A stretch of 64,000 bases of DNA from Bacillota bacterium (GTDB taxonomy: Bacteria; Bacillota; Clostridia; Christensenellales; SZUA-584): positions 77,714-141,713 of the forward strand of contig JAEWTL010000074.1 of NCBI GenBank assembly GCA_023459495.1, in the 5' to 3' direction. A program made the position numbers and the translations under genes. Positions within the stretch are counted from its first letter, which is position 1; every line of letters begins with the position of its first letter. This document shows positions 23,916 through 32,973 of this stretch, piece by piece. The notes under the pieces were generated by a model. It had not been told where the DNA came from. It saw nothing but the letters and a program-made list of their open reading frames with translations, and made no database searches.

Positions 23916-25790
23916 TTATTTTTTTATACTTTTAAGTATTGCTTGTACGCTTTTATTCCCTTTGCTTTTAAGCTCTTCTAAAAATTCTTCAAGCCTTTCT
24001 TTGTTTCTATCAATAATACAGGAGTCCCAACCACTACATACCCATGGACCAATTTTATCAATAGGGATACTACGTAAAAAAACTAATAACATCCCTTGTA
24101 ATTCTGGATGTGATTCAACCAAGATACGAAGCCCTTCTATACCATCAGGTTTAGCTTGATATTCTCCAATACTTTGAATATGATGTGTAACCATTTTAAA
24201 AAGAGTAACAGCATCGGAGCTTGTAATATTATGTAGGTCTTTTTTCATACCAGCAACGTACATTTTATTCCCAGTAAGTCTTCTTGCAGTATTTAATAAT
24301 GCTCCAGACTGAGAACTATCTGAAAAATAATCCGTTTTCTCTTTATTTGCAAAATAATAAGGTCTTAAGTCAACATTACCAATTTTGGGTTCGATTCTTG
24401 CCCAATGTATAAAATATGTATCTGTCTTCCATTCTTCGGGCATCTTCTGTTCTTTGGTTTCAATTTTAGCTTCTTCAGCTTTTTCATCTTTATCAATTGA
24501 TGATTCAAATGATGACAAAGCATTGCATTTTCCATCCCCACCTGCCGTTAAATATGCTATTTGTGCATAAATTTCAGGCATGAACCTCTCAACTAACATA
24601 AGTTTAGCTAAAATCGATAGCTTAATGTCATCACCAAAGCCTCTATCTTTTGCTATTTGATATCTAAGTAAGAGTGTATTTATAAACCTTTTTATTTGTC
24701 GTGGATTACCTGAAGAGCCACTAGCAAGTATATCACATATTTGATTAGCAATAATCACCTTCTCTTGAACCTTTATGAATTGGTCGTCACCTATTATTTC
24801 TTTTATTTCTTCAGTGGTTAAATCATTGTTTTCCCAAGGCCTTTTAACTTTCGTTAAAGCGAACTCAATAATTTTATTTACTATCGGGTTTTCTTCTTCG
24901 AAATCTGAACAAATCATCAAAAGTGAAATATAGATTTTTGCCTCAAATAAACCAAGAGTGGGTATCCGGAAGGGAACTTGGATTAATTTTTCCAAATATT
25001 TTCGTGCAAATTCTCTAGCCAAAGAGCTTTCAGGCAAATCTGGGAAATGGTCTCTGACCGAATATTCAATCATTGTTTCATCTGCCGCAATTATAAATGC
25101 AGTATTTTTTGTAAACATAAAAAGTCTAATAGCTTCTAAGGTTTCCACTGCCACCTTAGGCAAGCATCTATCTAGATCATCAATTAAAACAACTAGTTGC
25201 TTAATTTCCGCTTTTTTAATTAACTCATCAAAAAGTTCTCTAAATTCTAATATCTCTTTTGTTATTGATTTATCATCTTGTAAAGAGTCCTTAATATAGC
25301 CCCCAAATTTCTCAATTGTATCTGCGGTTTTCTGGGGGTCTTTGATCATACCATTCATTACACTTAAGCCATCTTGTATTAGGCTCATTGGCGGGACCCC
25401 AGTAAAAAGAGATACAGCCAAACTTCCAGCACCCTTTGCAACTTTTAGCCAATTAATATTGTTCCATATCTTTTTGACTAAATCTGTTGCTTTCGTTTTC
25501 AAAGAGCGTTTTTCTATTAATGAGGAAACAATTCCTTCAATTAAAGCAATTTTCGCATCCTCGAAGCCTTGGAATTGCCATCCATTGAATTTGAGGCATA
25601 GAATATCTTTACTATCACTTAGTTCTTCCTGTATCATTTCAAGTATGCTCGATTTTCCTGCTCCCCAGTCACCATGCACACCTATAGATATTGGTCTGGA
25701 AGGTGTTTCAGATAATAAACCTACAATTGTTTTAGCAATAGCTCTATTATTAAGCATATCAACTTTCGTTTCATTATCTGAAATTATCAT
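23916..25790 (-). CDS. qatA: QatA: KAP-family P-loop NTPase
   Basis: A 624-residue KAP-type STAND-like NTPase. Walker A is HGDWGAGKSSIL (near residue 40) and Walker B LVVLIDDLDRCLP (near residue 195). The segment SLAVSLFTGVPPMSLI between them may be a membrane-proximal helix typical of KAP proteins. The C-terminal half is helical without known motifs. KAP NTPases are the first component of Qat antiphage systems. The upstream minus-strand sequence has a weak promoter (TTGTTA and TATAAT 15 bp apart) and AAGGGA before the ATG. The gene is divergent from the GHKL-TIR unit. Confidence 0.88.
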   Translation of the reverse strand: MIISDNETKVDMLNNRAIAKTIVGLLSETPSRPISIGVHGDWGAGKSSILEMIQEELSDSKDILCLKFNGWQFQGFEDAKIALIEGIVSSLIEKRSLKTKATDLVKKIWNNINWLKVAKGAGSLAVSLFTGVPPMSLIQDGLSVMNGMIKDPQKTADTIEKFGGYIKDSLQDDKSITKEILEFRELFDELIKKAEIKQLVVLIDDLDRCLPKVAVETLEAIRLFMFTKNTAFIIAADETMIEYSVRDHFPDLPESSLAREFARKYLEKLIQVPFRIPTLGLFEAKIYISLLMICSDFEEENPIVNKIIEFALTKVKRPWENNDLTTEEIKEIIGDDQFIKVQEKVIIANQICDILASGSSGNPRQIKRFINTLLLRYQIAKDRGFGDDIKLSILAKLMLVERFMPEIYAQIAYLTAGGDGKCNALSSFESSIDKDEKAEEAKIETKEQKMPEEWKTDTYFIHWARIEPKIGNVDLRPYYFANKEKTDYFSDSSQSGALLNTARRLTGNKMYVAGMKKDLHNITSSDAVTLFKMVTHHIQSIGEYQAKPDGIEGLRILVESHPELQGMLLVFLRSIPIDKIGPWVCSGWDSCIIDRNKERLEEFLEELKSKGNKSVQAILKSIKK

Positions 25791-26223
25791 AAAAAGAATT
25801 CCCTTCTCTTAAATTACCGACTTCCATTATAGATAAACTTGATGCTTAACAAGCTGTAGATTATAGAAATAATTAGTATCCAACTCATGATTGTTAATAT
25901 GCGACATCATTCTACCATAAAAACACATCTTCAACAATCTTTATATCCTATTTTAATTTATATCGTCATTCTTTTAGCGCCTTGACATATCATATGATTT
26001 TAAAGGCATTTACTTTTATATTTTCACCACCTAAAACGCAGGTAAGAACTTGCGATTTGATATACAAATAGTAATTGGTATACATAATTTTGTATGGTAT
26101 AATTTCAGTATTATGTTTAACTTCAAGAAGCACTGATAGAACAGCGATCGGTACCATGTATGTTATATATAATGCGAAATCCAACATAAATATATCGGCG
26201 TCTAATCATATAAGGATGGGTGT
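25791..26223. promoter_or_regulatory. Divergent intergenic region between qatA and the GHKL ATPase gene
   Basis: 433 bp, very AT-rich. On the plus strand TTGGTA (26075-26080), a 17-bp spacer and TATAAT (26098-26103) form a good promoter for the GHKL-TIR pair. On the minus strand ATTATA at 25826-25831 (TATAAT when read leftwards) with TTGTTA at short spacing could serve qatABCD. The small open frame 25990-26187 lacks an RBS and is not called. Confidence 0.55.
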
Positions 26224-28791
26224 ATGTCTATCAATAAAGAGGATTCTATTTTAATCGTAGATGCTGCTTTTGGTAAAATCAATGACAAGCTATCCACGAT
26301 ATTTTTGAATAATGATAATCGTCAGAAATATGCTCGAAGATGGATTTGGGAATTAATGCAAAATGCACGAGACAGTCAAAAGGAATGTGTTCATATTCAG
26401 ATTCTTTTTGATGAAACACAGAGAACAGTCTCTTTTTCCCATGATGGTAAGAGCTTTGATCGATTGAGTCTCCTCCGTCTAATTACGCAAATCTCGGACA
26501 AAATAGAAGGACAGGATAACACTGGACGTTTTGGAACAGGCTTCATTGCCACCAACTTACTTTCAAAAACCATACATATACAAGGAGCTTATCAAAAAGA
26601 AGATGGCAACTATACCAATTTAGACTTTGTATTAGATCGAAGTGCTTGGATAATAGATAAAAAGACGTGTGAATATGTACATCCTTTAAAGATGCAAATT
26701 CAAGCGGCAATTCAAGACATGGATAAGCTTGAAAGATCGCCTACAACAAGCTTCTCCAATAAGCTAACCACCTTCTCATATCCACTAGAAGAAAATGACG
26801 CACTCATGGGCGTTAAAATCGGGTTGACGGATTTAGAAAAACAACTACCTTTGGTAATGGCCTTTAACCCGGCTATATGTTCTGTAAGTGTAAACGGCGA
26901 AGAATATTTGTGTAATAACGCGGGGCTTAATGAAGGAAATGGTACCATCTATATCTCGCGTTACCATATTACTAAAAACCGTATGCCCTTTCGATCTGTA
27001 CTTGTATTTACGAACACTCAAACCCGCTCTCAAATTGCGTTTTATATCAATGACAAACAACTTGAAAGCTATCCTGAGCAGACTCCTAGGTTGTTTTGCC
27101 GATTCCCGATGGTGGGAACAGAGTGTTTTGGCCTACCTTTCGTTTTAAATAGCGAAGCCTTTGAGGTAACAGAGACCAGAGATGCACTAAGAGAGGATCA
27201 TCCCCAGAATCTGCAGCTTCTTGATGTCTCTCTTCAGATATATCAATTTGCTCTGAATTATTTTATTCAGCAAGGATACCTAGGCTATCAGCATATCTGC
27301 ATGATGGATAAAAACCCTTTCCCGTCAATGAGTAAGCAATACGCTGATAGGGCAAAGCAAATATATTCTGACAAACCTATTGTAAAGTCCTGCCGAGGTG
27401 AGATGCAATCACTAAAGAATGTACGTATTCCGGTAATTAAGCTCGAGGAGTTCCCAAAAGATATGCCTCGCGAGAACAAAAGTGAGTTATCAGTGCTTCT
27501 ACATACCCTTGTGTCTGCGTGTCCCCATATAGAAATTCCTGTTTACCCTGAATGTGCGGATTGGTTTCATGTTTATTCGGAATCCAAGATTACTGTAGAA
27601 GAGCTAGGTGTAATGATAAAGGATAAAAACTTTCTATCTGCGGTGCAACAGCCATGGTTGAACTGGTTGAACGATTATATCAGGTTGCTGGCCTTATTAG
27701 GAAAAAAAGAGTATCTAAGGGATAGTACTATTTATGTCAATCAAACCTATGTAATTACTATCCAGTCAGGCAATTATATAGACCATATTGAGAATGAAAA
27801 GCTGAAAGATATTTTTGACCTAATCTTTTATCCTGAAAAGGAGAATTCAATTAGAAAAAGACTGCTTTTAAAAGAACTTGATCTGAGCCATCCAATCTTT
27901 AAGGAGCTTATTTCATATAAAGATGATAAAATAGTAGCGTTAGAGATTGCCCAAAAAGTAGCAGAACAACAAGCGCTGGCAAAAAAGAATGGGACATTGA
28001 ATCCATCTATTCAACAAGCTTTTTATGAGCTTTTTTACTGGATGAATTCAAACGAGGCGCTTTCGGCAGTACTCTTCCCTGCAACCTATAAAGACAGAAT
28101 GAGTCTTTGCTCCTCGGAAGAGCAGATTGAGCACTATAAATTTGGCATACAAACCAAACAAGCATTGGCAAAGTATGAGGCGTCATCCGTTGATGAATTG
28201 GTGGAAAAGCTGGAGAATAAGTATGCACCATATACAGATGCCTACCTATCAACAATTCAGAATGAAACAGCAAGTATACTGACCAACAAACCTGAAGAAG
28301 TTGATGAATCCACAATTATTCAATTACTACAACAAAACGCCATCCAAAATGAAAAAGAACTCGTTTGGCTGATGCGTGCCAGTTTTTATTCTCCGGAGGC
28401 CATTCAATCCTTTCTTCAATACAGGCGCTCTTCCTTGGAAAAAGCTTATCAGATAGTAGAAAAATTACTGTCGGAGGCTGCGCGTCGTATTTTCCATCAC
28501 CTCGGCACTAAGCGGGATATTTACAATTTATCTGCAGCTGAAAAAATAGCCCCTACTGTGTATGACGGAATTTTGAAAAATGGCGAGGAGATTTGTATTA
28601 TCGCTCGGCCAAGCAATAATAAAAAAGTTATATTATACTACGACAGCGAACCTGATTATCTGAGAAAAAACTATGAGCTCTGGATTGTGGATACCAATAA
28701 TCCATGGGATACTCCTAGAATATTAACATTTGGAGATATGATTAAAATTACAGGTATCCGGGTGATACCACTTCGTAATTTATTTGTTTAA
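26224..28791 (+). CDS. Large GHKL (Hsp90/sacsin-like) ATPase, candidate defence protein
   Basis: An 855-residue protein with an N-terminal GHKL ATPase domain: N-box WELMQNARDS (E43, N47), G1 box FSHDGKSF (D74, G75) and G2 box TGRFGTGF (101-108). This pattern is that of the Hsp90/sacsin/MORC group, not of a histidine kinase, which would add a DHp domain. The remaining 700 residues are helical and unrecognised. AAGGATGG precedes ATG 26224. The next gene, an AlbA_2-TIR fusion, starts 13 bp after its stop, so the pair is co-transcribed. A sensor or chaperone-like switch for the TIR effector is a reasonable hypothesis. Base composition is lower in GC than the chromosome to the left. Confidence 0.75.
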   Translation: MSINKEDSILIVDAAFGKINDKLSTIFLNNDNRQKYARRWIWELMQNARDSQKECVHIQILFDETQRTVSFSHDGKSFDRLSLLRLITQISDKIEGQDNTGRFGTGFIATNLLSKTIHIQGAYQKEDGNYTNLDFVLDRSAWIIDKKTCEYVHPLKMQIQAAIQDMDKLERSPTTSFSNKLTTFSYPLEENDALMGVKIGLTDLEKQLPLVMAFNPAICSVSVNGEEYLCNNAGLNEGNGTIYISRYHITKNRMPFRSVLVFTNTQTRSQIAFYINDKQLESYPEQTPRLFCRFPMVGTECFGLPFVLNSEAFEVTETRDALREDHPQNLQLLDVSLQIYQFALNYFIQQGYLGYQHICMMDKNPFPSMSKQYADRAKQIYSDKPIVKSCRGEMQSLKNVRIPVIKLEEFPKDMPRENKSELSVLLHTLVSACPHIEIPVYPECADWFHVYSESKITVEELGVMIKDKNFLSAVQQPWLNWLNDYIRLLALLGKKEYLRDSTIYVNQTYVITIQSGNYIDHIENEKLKDIFDLIFYPEKENSIRKRLLLKELDLSHPIFKELISYKDDKIVALEIAQKVAEQQALAKKNGTLNPSIQQAFYELFYWMNSNEALSAVLFPATYKDRMSLCSSEEQIEHYKFGIQTKQALAKYEASSVDELVEKLENKYAPYTDAYLSTIQNETASILTNKPEEVDESTIIQLLQQNAIQNEKELVWLMRASFYSPEAIQSFLQYRRSSLEKAYQIVEKLLSEAARRIFHHLGTKRDIYNLSAAEKIAPTVYDGILKNGEEICIIARPSNNKKVILYYDSEPDYLRKNYELWIVDTNNPWDTPRILTFGDMIKITGIRVIPLRNLFV

Positions 28792-28804
28792 TGGAGGAAT
28801 CGAT

Positions 28805-29662
28805 ATGAACTACTATTTGGATGATGTCTTTTGCAACAAGCTCACAAAGAGGGACTCACATACTACCTATTTTGGCACTATTCCTTCAATAGAGACTATC
28901 ATCAGGCTAATTGCTGCATATGCAAATATAGAGGGCGGATGTATTCTCTGGGGAGTCGAGGATGATCCTGACATGCAAATACTTGGTCTATCAGATGATT
29001 TGCTGATCAAAGAGCGCATCTTCGAAATCTGCAAGCGTTTACCTGATACAGTACATTATTGCTTTAATAAATTTAATTACAATGGCAAACAGCTGATTGG
29101 TATCCTCGTATATAAAGCCCAAAAAGCGGTGTTTATAGATAAGGTAAAGTATGTTATGCAGGCAAATAAACCTATAAAAGAACTACCCAAAATTTTTATT
29201 AGTCATTCGTCAGCGGATGCGAAGTATGGTGGCGCACTAACGGAGCTTTTAGAATTAATCGGCATTAATGCGCGCAATATTATTTTTACCAGCATAGATC
29301 GGTTTGGCATCCCCCTTGGACGAAATGTATTCGACTATTTAAAGGATGAGATCCATGAAAATACTCATATGATTTATTTGCTTTCAGAACATTATTTTGA
29401 TTCACCTGCTAGTTTGAATGAGATGGGTGCTTCATGGATGGTGGGTAATGATTTTACCTTTATAGGTATACCTGGATTTCGTTTCGGTAATCCAAAATTT
29501 TCGGGTATTGCACTGGACAATTATAGAATCGGTTTTACATTAGATAACAAGGATCGAATGATCGAATTTCGGAACCTGATTAGTCAAAAATTTAACCTAG
29601 CTCCCCTTGAAGAACGTAGATGGAACAGCTTATGGGATAGCTATTTGGAAAAATTAAAATAA
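28805..29662 (+). CDS. AlbA_2 (Schlafen-like) domain fused to a TIR domain, candidate NADase effector
   Basis: A 285-residue protein started at ATG 28805 because GGAGG lies seven bases ahead (an in-frame TTG at 28784 is rejected). Residues about 24-120 resemble the AlbA_2/Schlafen-like domain (IIRLIAAYANIEGGCILWGVEDD, then LIGILVYKA). Residues about 128-260 form a TIR domain: PKIFISHSSADAKYGGAL, then IPLGRNVFDYLKDEI, HMIYLLSEHYFDSPASLNEMGASW with Glu 206 in the position of the catalytic glutamate. Bacterial TIR domains cleave NAD+ or make signalling nucleotides in phage defence. It is the second gene of the GHKL unit and is followed by a terminator. Confidence 0.75.
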   Translation: MNYYLDDVFCNKLTKRDSHTTYFGTIPSIETIIRLIAAYANIEGGCILWGVEDDPDMQILGLSDDLLIKERIFEICKRLPDTVHYCFNKFNYNGKQLIGILVYKAQKAVFIDKVKYVMQANKPIKELPKIFISHSSADAKYGGALTELLELIGINARNIIFTSIDRFGIPLGRNVFDYLKDEIHENTHMIYLLSEHYFDSPASLNEMGASWMVGNDFTFIGIPGFRFGNPKFSGIALDNYRIGFTLDNKDRMIEFRNLISQKFNLAPLEERRWNSLWDSYLEKLK

Positions 29663-29779
29663 TCCAGTGTAATAGGTTCATTAGTATGTCGTTATTATAA
29701 GTTGGATTTCATTTGTTTTTATAGCAAGCTAATGGATGGGCTACACTTGTCTGGACAGGAAAATTAGACTCATACCTTG

Positions 29780-29810
29780 AAAGACGCTCTCCATCCGGAA
29801 GTGTCTTTTT
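29780..29810 (+). terminator. Terminator after the GHKL/TIR pair
   Basis: AAAGACGC (29780-29787) pairs with GTGTCTTT (29801-29808), followed by TT. No gene is seen in 29663-30045 apart from this and the attachment repeat. Confidence 0.65.
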
Positions 29811-29854
29811 GTATATCCCAAAATCAACTAAAGGAGACAATGATACTGTCCCTC

Positions 29855-30045
29855 AGGCGATATGCCTATAGTTCACACATTAAATGGGGGAGAGCTAAAG
29901 TGCCTATTCAAAGGGGTTTTCAGGATCTTCGATGTGTGAGCACATGGCCCAATAATACCCCATATACATGTCTAATTATAAAAAGTGTAGTCAAAATGTA
30001 GTCAAAGAAATCGCAGTAGTCCTAAGCACTCGCTTTTTTCGAGGC
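29855..30045. repeat. Right copy of the attachment-region repeat, adjoining the integrase
   Basis: Colinear copy of 19029-19220, with the same core (AGGCG-A-TA-T-GCCTATAGTTC) and the same paired TGTAGTCAAA repeats (about 29986-30006). It abuts the 3' end of the integrase gene, the usual place of an attachment site in Tn916/Tn1549-type elements. Only AGGCG of the tRNA sequence is shared here, so it is not a full tRNA end. Confidence 0.7.
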
Positions 30046-31242
30046 CTATCTTTCGGGATCATCTCTTTTCGTATTCTTCACAGGTTCCGATCCTTTTGCT
30101 TTACTTGATTGTGAATCCAAGGTTGCTATTTTATCCAAATGCGAGTTCAGCGAGTTGATGGCTTCATCCTCTTTAAATTTCGTCAAGTGGGTGTACACCG
30201 CCAGCGTCATTTCGATATCGGCATGGCCTAGAAAGCGCTGCGCGGACTTTATATCAACACCAGCTTCATATAGCATGGAAGCATAGGTATGCCGGAGCAT
30301 ATGCGCTGTGATGTTGTCGATTGCCTGTACCTTTTCTCTTGAACGGGATGCGTCTTTTCCGCCGGCTTTTAAATTCAGATAATGCCGGTAACTGTTCCAT
30401 GCCCGCCGGTATGCGGTATCGGACATCATTTCACCCTTTGCGTCTGGACAGACAAGGGGATTATTACGAGGAAAGCTGCTCATGGCATCTGCCAGGATGT
30501 TGGGTATTGGAATTTCCCTGATGCCAGCCTTGGATTTGGGCTTTTTGATATGCGGCTGGTTCTTAAACATTTGCAGGGATTTATTAACTAAAAGTATCTT
30601 TCGTTCAAGGTCAATATCCTTCCACGTGAGAGCAAGCAGCTCCCCGCGGCGTAACCCGCAATACATCATAATCATAACGGCATGCCCCATGCGATGCCCG
30701 CTCCATGTACGGTTGACAAGCTCTCTTTCCTCTTCAGTCAATGCCCGCCGCTCATGGGGTTCCACAGTGGGTACTTTTACGTTGGAAAAGACATTACGCA
30801 CAACAAGGTCATTTTCCACGCCAATATTCAGTATCCGTACCGCCGTTTGCTTTGCCTTTTTCATTGTGCTGGTGGAAAGATTGTCCTTGGCCATGTTGTT
30901 GATAATGCTCTGCAGATGAAAGGGTTTTAAGTCTTTCAACTTCATATATTTCAGTGTGGGAAGTAAATGTTTATTAATCACACATTGCTGACGGTAAATC
31001 CATTTTTCATTGGCAGTAGGGTTATATTGCGTTAACCAGATTTCTGCCATCTCTCCAAAGGTGGTTTTATCTTCGGCAACATAAATGCCCTGATAGACCT
31101 GTTGCGTAATTTCAGCTATCTTGAGGTCAAGTTCTTTCTTGGTCTTTCCGTATACGGTTTTTCGAATGTAGGAACCGTTCGCTTTTCTTCCGACGATAAT
31201 GTTTTTTTGATAACGACCATCGTCACGTTTATTTTTGGCCAT
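30046..31242 (-). CDS. int: Tyrosine recombinase (integrase) of a Tn1549/Tn916-type element
   Basis: A 398-residue tyrosine recombinase. It has an N-terminal AP2-like arm-binding region (GRKANGSYIRKTVYGKTKKE), a SAM-like core-binding domain and a C-terminal catalytic domain with Arg in YCGLRRGELLALTW, HMLRHTYASMLYEAG (HxxR), LGHADIEMTLAVYTH (His and the nucleophile Tyr). The start at 31242 is preferred over 31284 because GAGGAGG precedes it; it overlaps the excisionase gene by 14 bases. It probably integrates the element at the tRNA-Arg(CCU) gene, with the attachment repeat directly downstream. Confidence 0.92.
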   Translation of the reverse strand: MAKNKRDDGRYQKNIIVGRKANGSYIRKTVYGKTKKELDLKIAEITQQVYQGIYVAEDKTTFGEMAEIWLTQYNPTANEKWIYRQQCVINKHLLPTLKYMKLKDLKPFHLQSIINNMAKDNLSTSTMKKAKQTAVRILNIGVENDLVVRNVFSNVKVPTVEPHERRALTEEERELVNRTWSGHRMGHAVMIMMYCGLRRGELLALTWKDIDLERKILLVNKSLQMFKNQPHIKKPKSKAGIREIPIPNILADAMSSFPRNNPLVCPDAKGEMMSDTAYRRAWNSYRHYLNLKAGGKDASRSREKVQAIDNITAHMLRHTYASMLYEAGVDIKSAQRFLGHADIEMTLAVYTHLTKFKEDEAINSLNSHLDKIATLDSQSSKAKGSEPVKNTKRDDPER

Positions 31243-31453
31243 GATACGCCTCCTCTGTATGCTCGCGTCTTTCCAGCCAGTCAAAGAACTTATCCTTGTT
31301 CACAATCCGACGTTTTCCGATCACGATAACCGGAAGGCTCTTATCATGCAGCAGGTTGTAGGCAAACGCTCTAGATATGCCAAGCACATTAACGATGTCA
31401 TTAGCATTTAGCATGATGGGCAGTTCATCGATATTTTTGTATGAGGCTTTCAT
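31229..31453 (-). CDS. xis: Excisionase-type helix-turn-helix protein
   Basis: A 74-residue DNA-binding protein of the MerR/excisionase kind: LNANDIVNVLGISRAFAYNLLHDKSLPVIVIGKRRIVNKDKFFDWLER (read in parts: NDIVNVLGISRAFAYNLL is the helix-turn-helix, IGKRRIVNK the wing). Start 31453 is chosen because AAAGGAGG is nine bases ahead; upstream in-frame Met codons lack an RBS. It overlaps the integrase start, so both are made together for excision of the element. Confidence 0.8.
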   Translation of the reverse strand: MKASYKNIDELPIMLNANDIVNVLGISRAFAYNLLHDKSLPVIVIGKRRIVNKDKFFDWLERREHTEEAYHGQK

Positions 31454-32017
31454 GATCTGTCCTCCTTTCCAAGTGTAATGGAAGTAAATGATCCACGCAA
31501 AGGTGTGAAACATCGTTACACGGCGATACATGTTTACAGGAGGTTATAGGAAAAAGTTAGAAAATATGTGCCAGACTAAAGGGTGCGCGGACAGTTGCCG
31601 GCGCGTCTGCGCCACTAGCGCACCCTTTTGGCCTGAGCCTCCGCTTGATTCTATATGATCCTGGAGCTTGTCCGGCGAACGGCGGCTAACCGTTCCATAG
31701 GAATCGCACCTCCCCGTCAACGACCGGGGCACACCCTGGGACCTAACCTCAGCTATGCGCAAGTATCATTGTTTCTACCGCATGTATCATGGCCACATAC
31801 GCTGCCAGCGTTTGTTCACTGCAGGAGTTTGCTCGCTCGCACCTAAAGGTGGTCGTGGCGCACCTGCAATCTGGCTTTCCTTCCTCAGGACATGCGGGGA
31901 ACGTACCGGATTTGCTCCTATGAAATTGTCAAAGATCTTTTCACCAAGGGGAAATCTAAGTCCCTCTATTAATCAGGACATTTCTGGTTGAAAAACGGGA
32001 CTGTCTTTTGTTTATTT
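31454..32017. other. GC-rich non-coding region with large inverted repeats
   Basis: 564 bp between the excisionase and the sigma-like gene, with clearly higher GC than the flanks. A palindrome pairs AAAGGGTGCGC (31578-31588) with GCGCACCCTTT (31618-31628), with a smaller GC-rich hairpin inside it. CCCCG (31712-31716) pairs with CGGGG (31725-31729). No open frame here has an RBS or a recognisable product. It could hold a terminator, a structured RNA or a decayed gene. Confidence 0.4.
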
Positions 32018-32440
32018 CTAAGGATTTCTTAAAAATAATGACATACGCTTTAAGCCCGTCTCAATTGATTTGCGTACTGAGCTTTCATCTACACCTTCTG
32101 CCTTTGCGATTGCTCGTTTACTCATATCAAGAAAATAATAGGCATAGATACGTCTGGCCTGTTTATCTGACAGGCTATTCATCGCGTTATTAAGGGCCTG
32201 CTTTGTGAGTTTTTGCTCATGGATCTCGGGTGGAGCTAGTACAACAACAAGAATATCTTTTTCAATGCCATCATTGCGGTCAAGGGAATAATACGCCTTA
32301 TACCTGTTAACGCTCCGCCGATGTGCCTCTTCAAGCCGCTTATAGAGTAATAATAGTTCGGCAACTTCATCAGATACCTCACATAGACAGTCAGTGAAAT
32401 AGACTGAAGAGTAGAAATCTCTCAAATTTATCGTTTTCAT
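32018..32440 (-). CDS. Sigma-70 region 4-like regulator of the mobile element
   Basis: A 140-residue protein. The C-terminal half has a region-4-type helix-turn-helix (LSDKQARRIYAYYFLDMSKRAIAKAEGVDESSVRKSIETGLKRM). No region 2 is visible, so it resembles the small sigma-like proteins of Tn916/Tn1549 elements (orf7-like) that switch on conjugation or excision genes. TCGGAGGTATTAAAA precedes the ATG. It lies between the recombination genes and the Xre regulator, the usual place in such elements. Confidence 0.75.
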   Translation of the reverse strand: MKTINLRDFYSSVYFTDCLCEVSDEVAELLLLYKRLEEAHRRSVNRYKAYYSLDRNDGIEKDILVVVLAPPEIHEQKLTKQALNNAMNSLSDKQARRIYAYYFLDMSKRAIAKAEGVDESSVRKSIETGLKRMSLFLRNP

Positions 32441-32973
32441 TTTTAATACCTCCGAAACTTTTGATTTTGCAAATAGAAATCAAAACGAAACGGAGGCGAT
32501 CTTGCACAATGGGAAGCAGAATAAAGACATATAAGAAAAGCGCCCTGGGCAAAACCTTGGGCGCTAATAACTTTTAAGATGAGTATTTCGATGTATATTG
32601 CAATACAATAGTGAATTTTTACTTCATGCAAGTGTCGTACTGACCCTGTGATATAGACAAGGCTTTTTTTAGTAGAGCAACCTTGCATTTTCGAAGTGTT
32701 TTGATTTTACATCGCAAACCAAACATATAGACGACCCTTAAAAGCCGCTTTAGGCTGAAAAAGGCATAACTTTAATACAAACGACCATAGCTACAGCTTT
32801 TCTGACTTTGGAGCGAGCAGTCTTTTTCAGTTTTGGCGAGCCTTATGTTTTCCGTAGAACAGACTACGGATAAGCTCTTATGTTACGCACTATATAGCAA
32901 TAAAATTTAGTAGTATCACAACCTTTCAAAATCTGTGTGTTGAGTGCAAACTATATAAGGAGGTGAAGTGATA
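32441..32973. promoter_or_regulatory. Intergenic control region between the sigma-like and Xre genes
   Basis: 533 bp. AGCGCCC (32539-32545) pairs with GGGCGCT (32559-32565), a terminator-like hairpin. TCCGTAG (32851-32857) pairs with CTACGGA (32864-32870), extended by CTTAT/ATAAG, a palindrome suited to a dimeric regulator upstream of the Xre gene. No gene was found. Confidence 0.45.

Noticed and set aside
25990..26187. 65-codon gene between qatA and the GHKL gene
   Set aside because: No RBS, no family likeness, and it overlaps the promoter of the GHKL gene.
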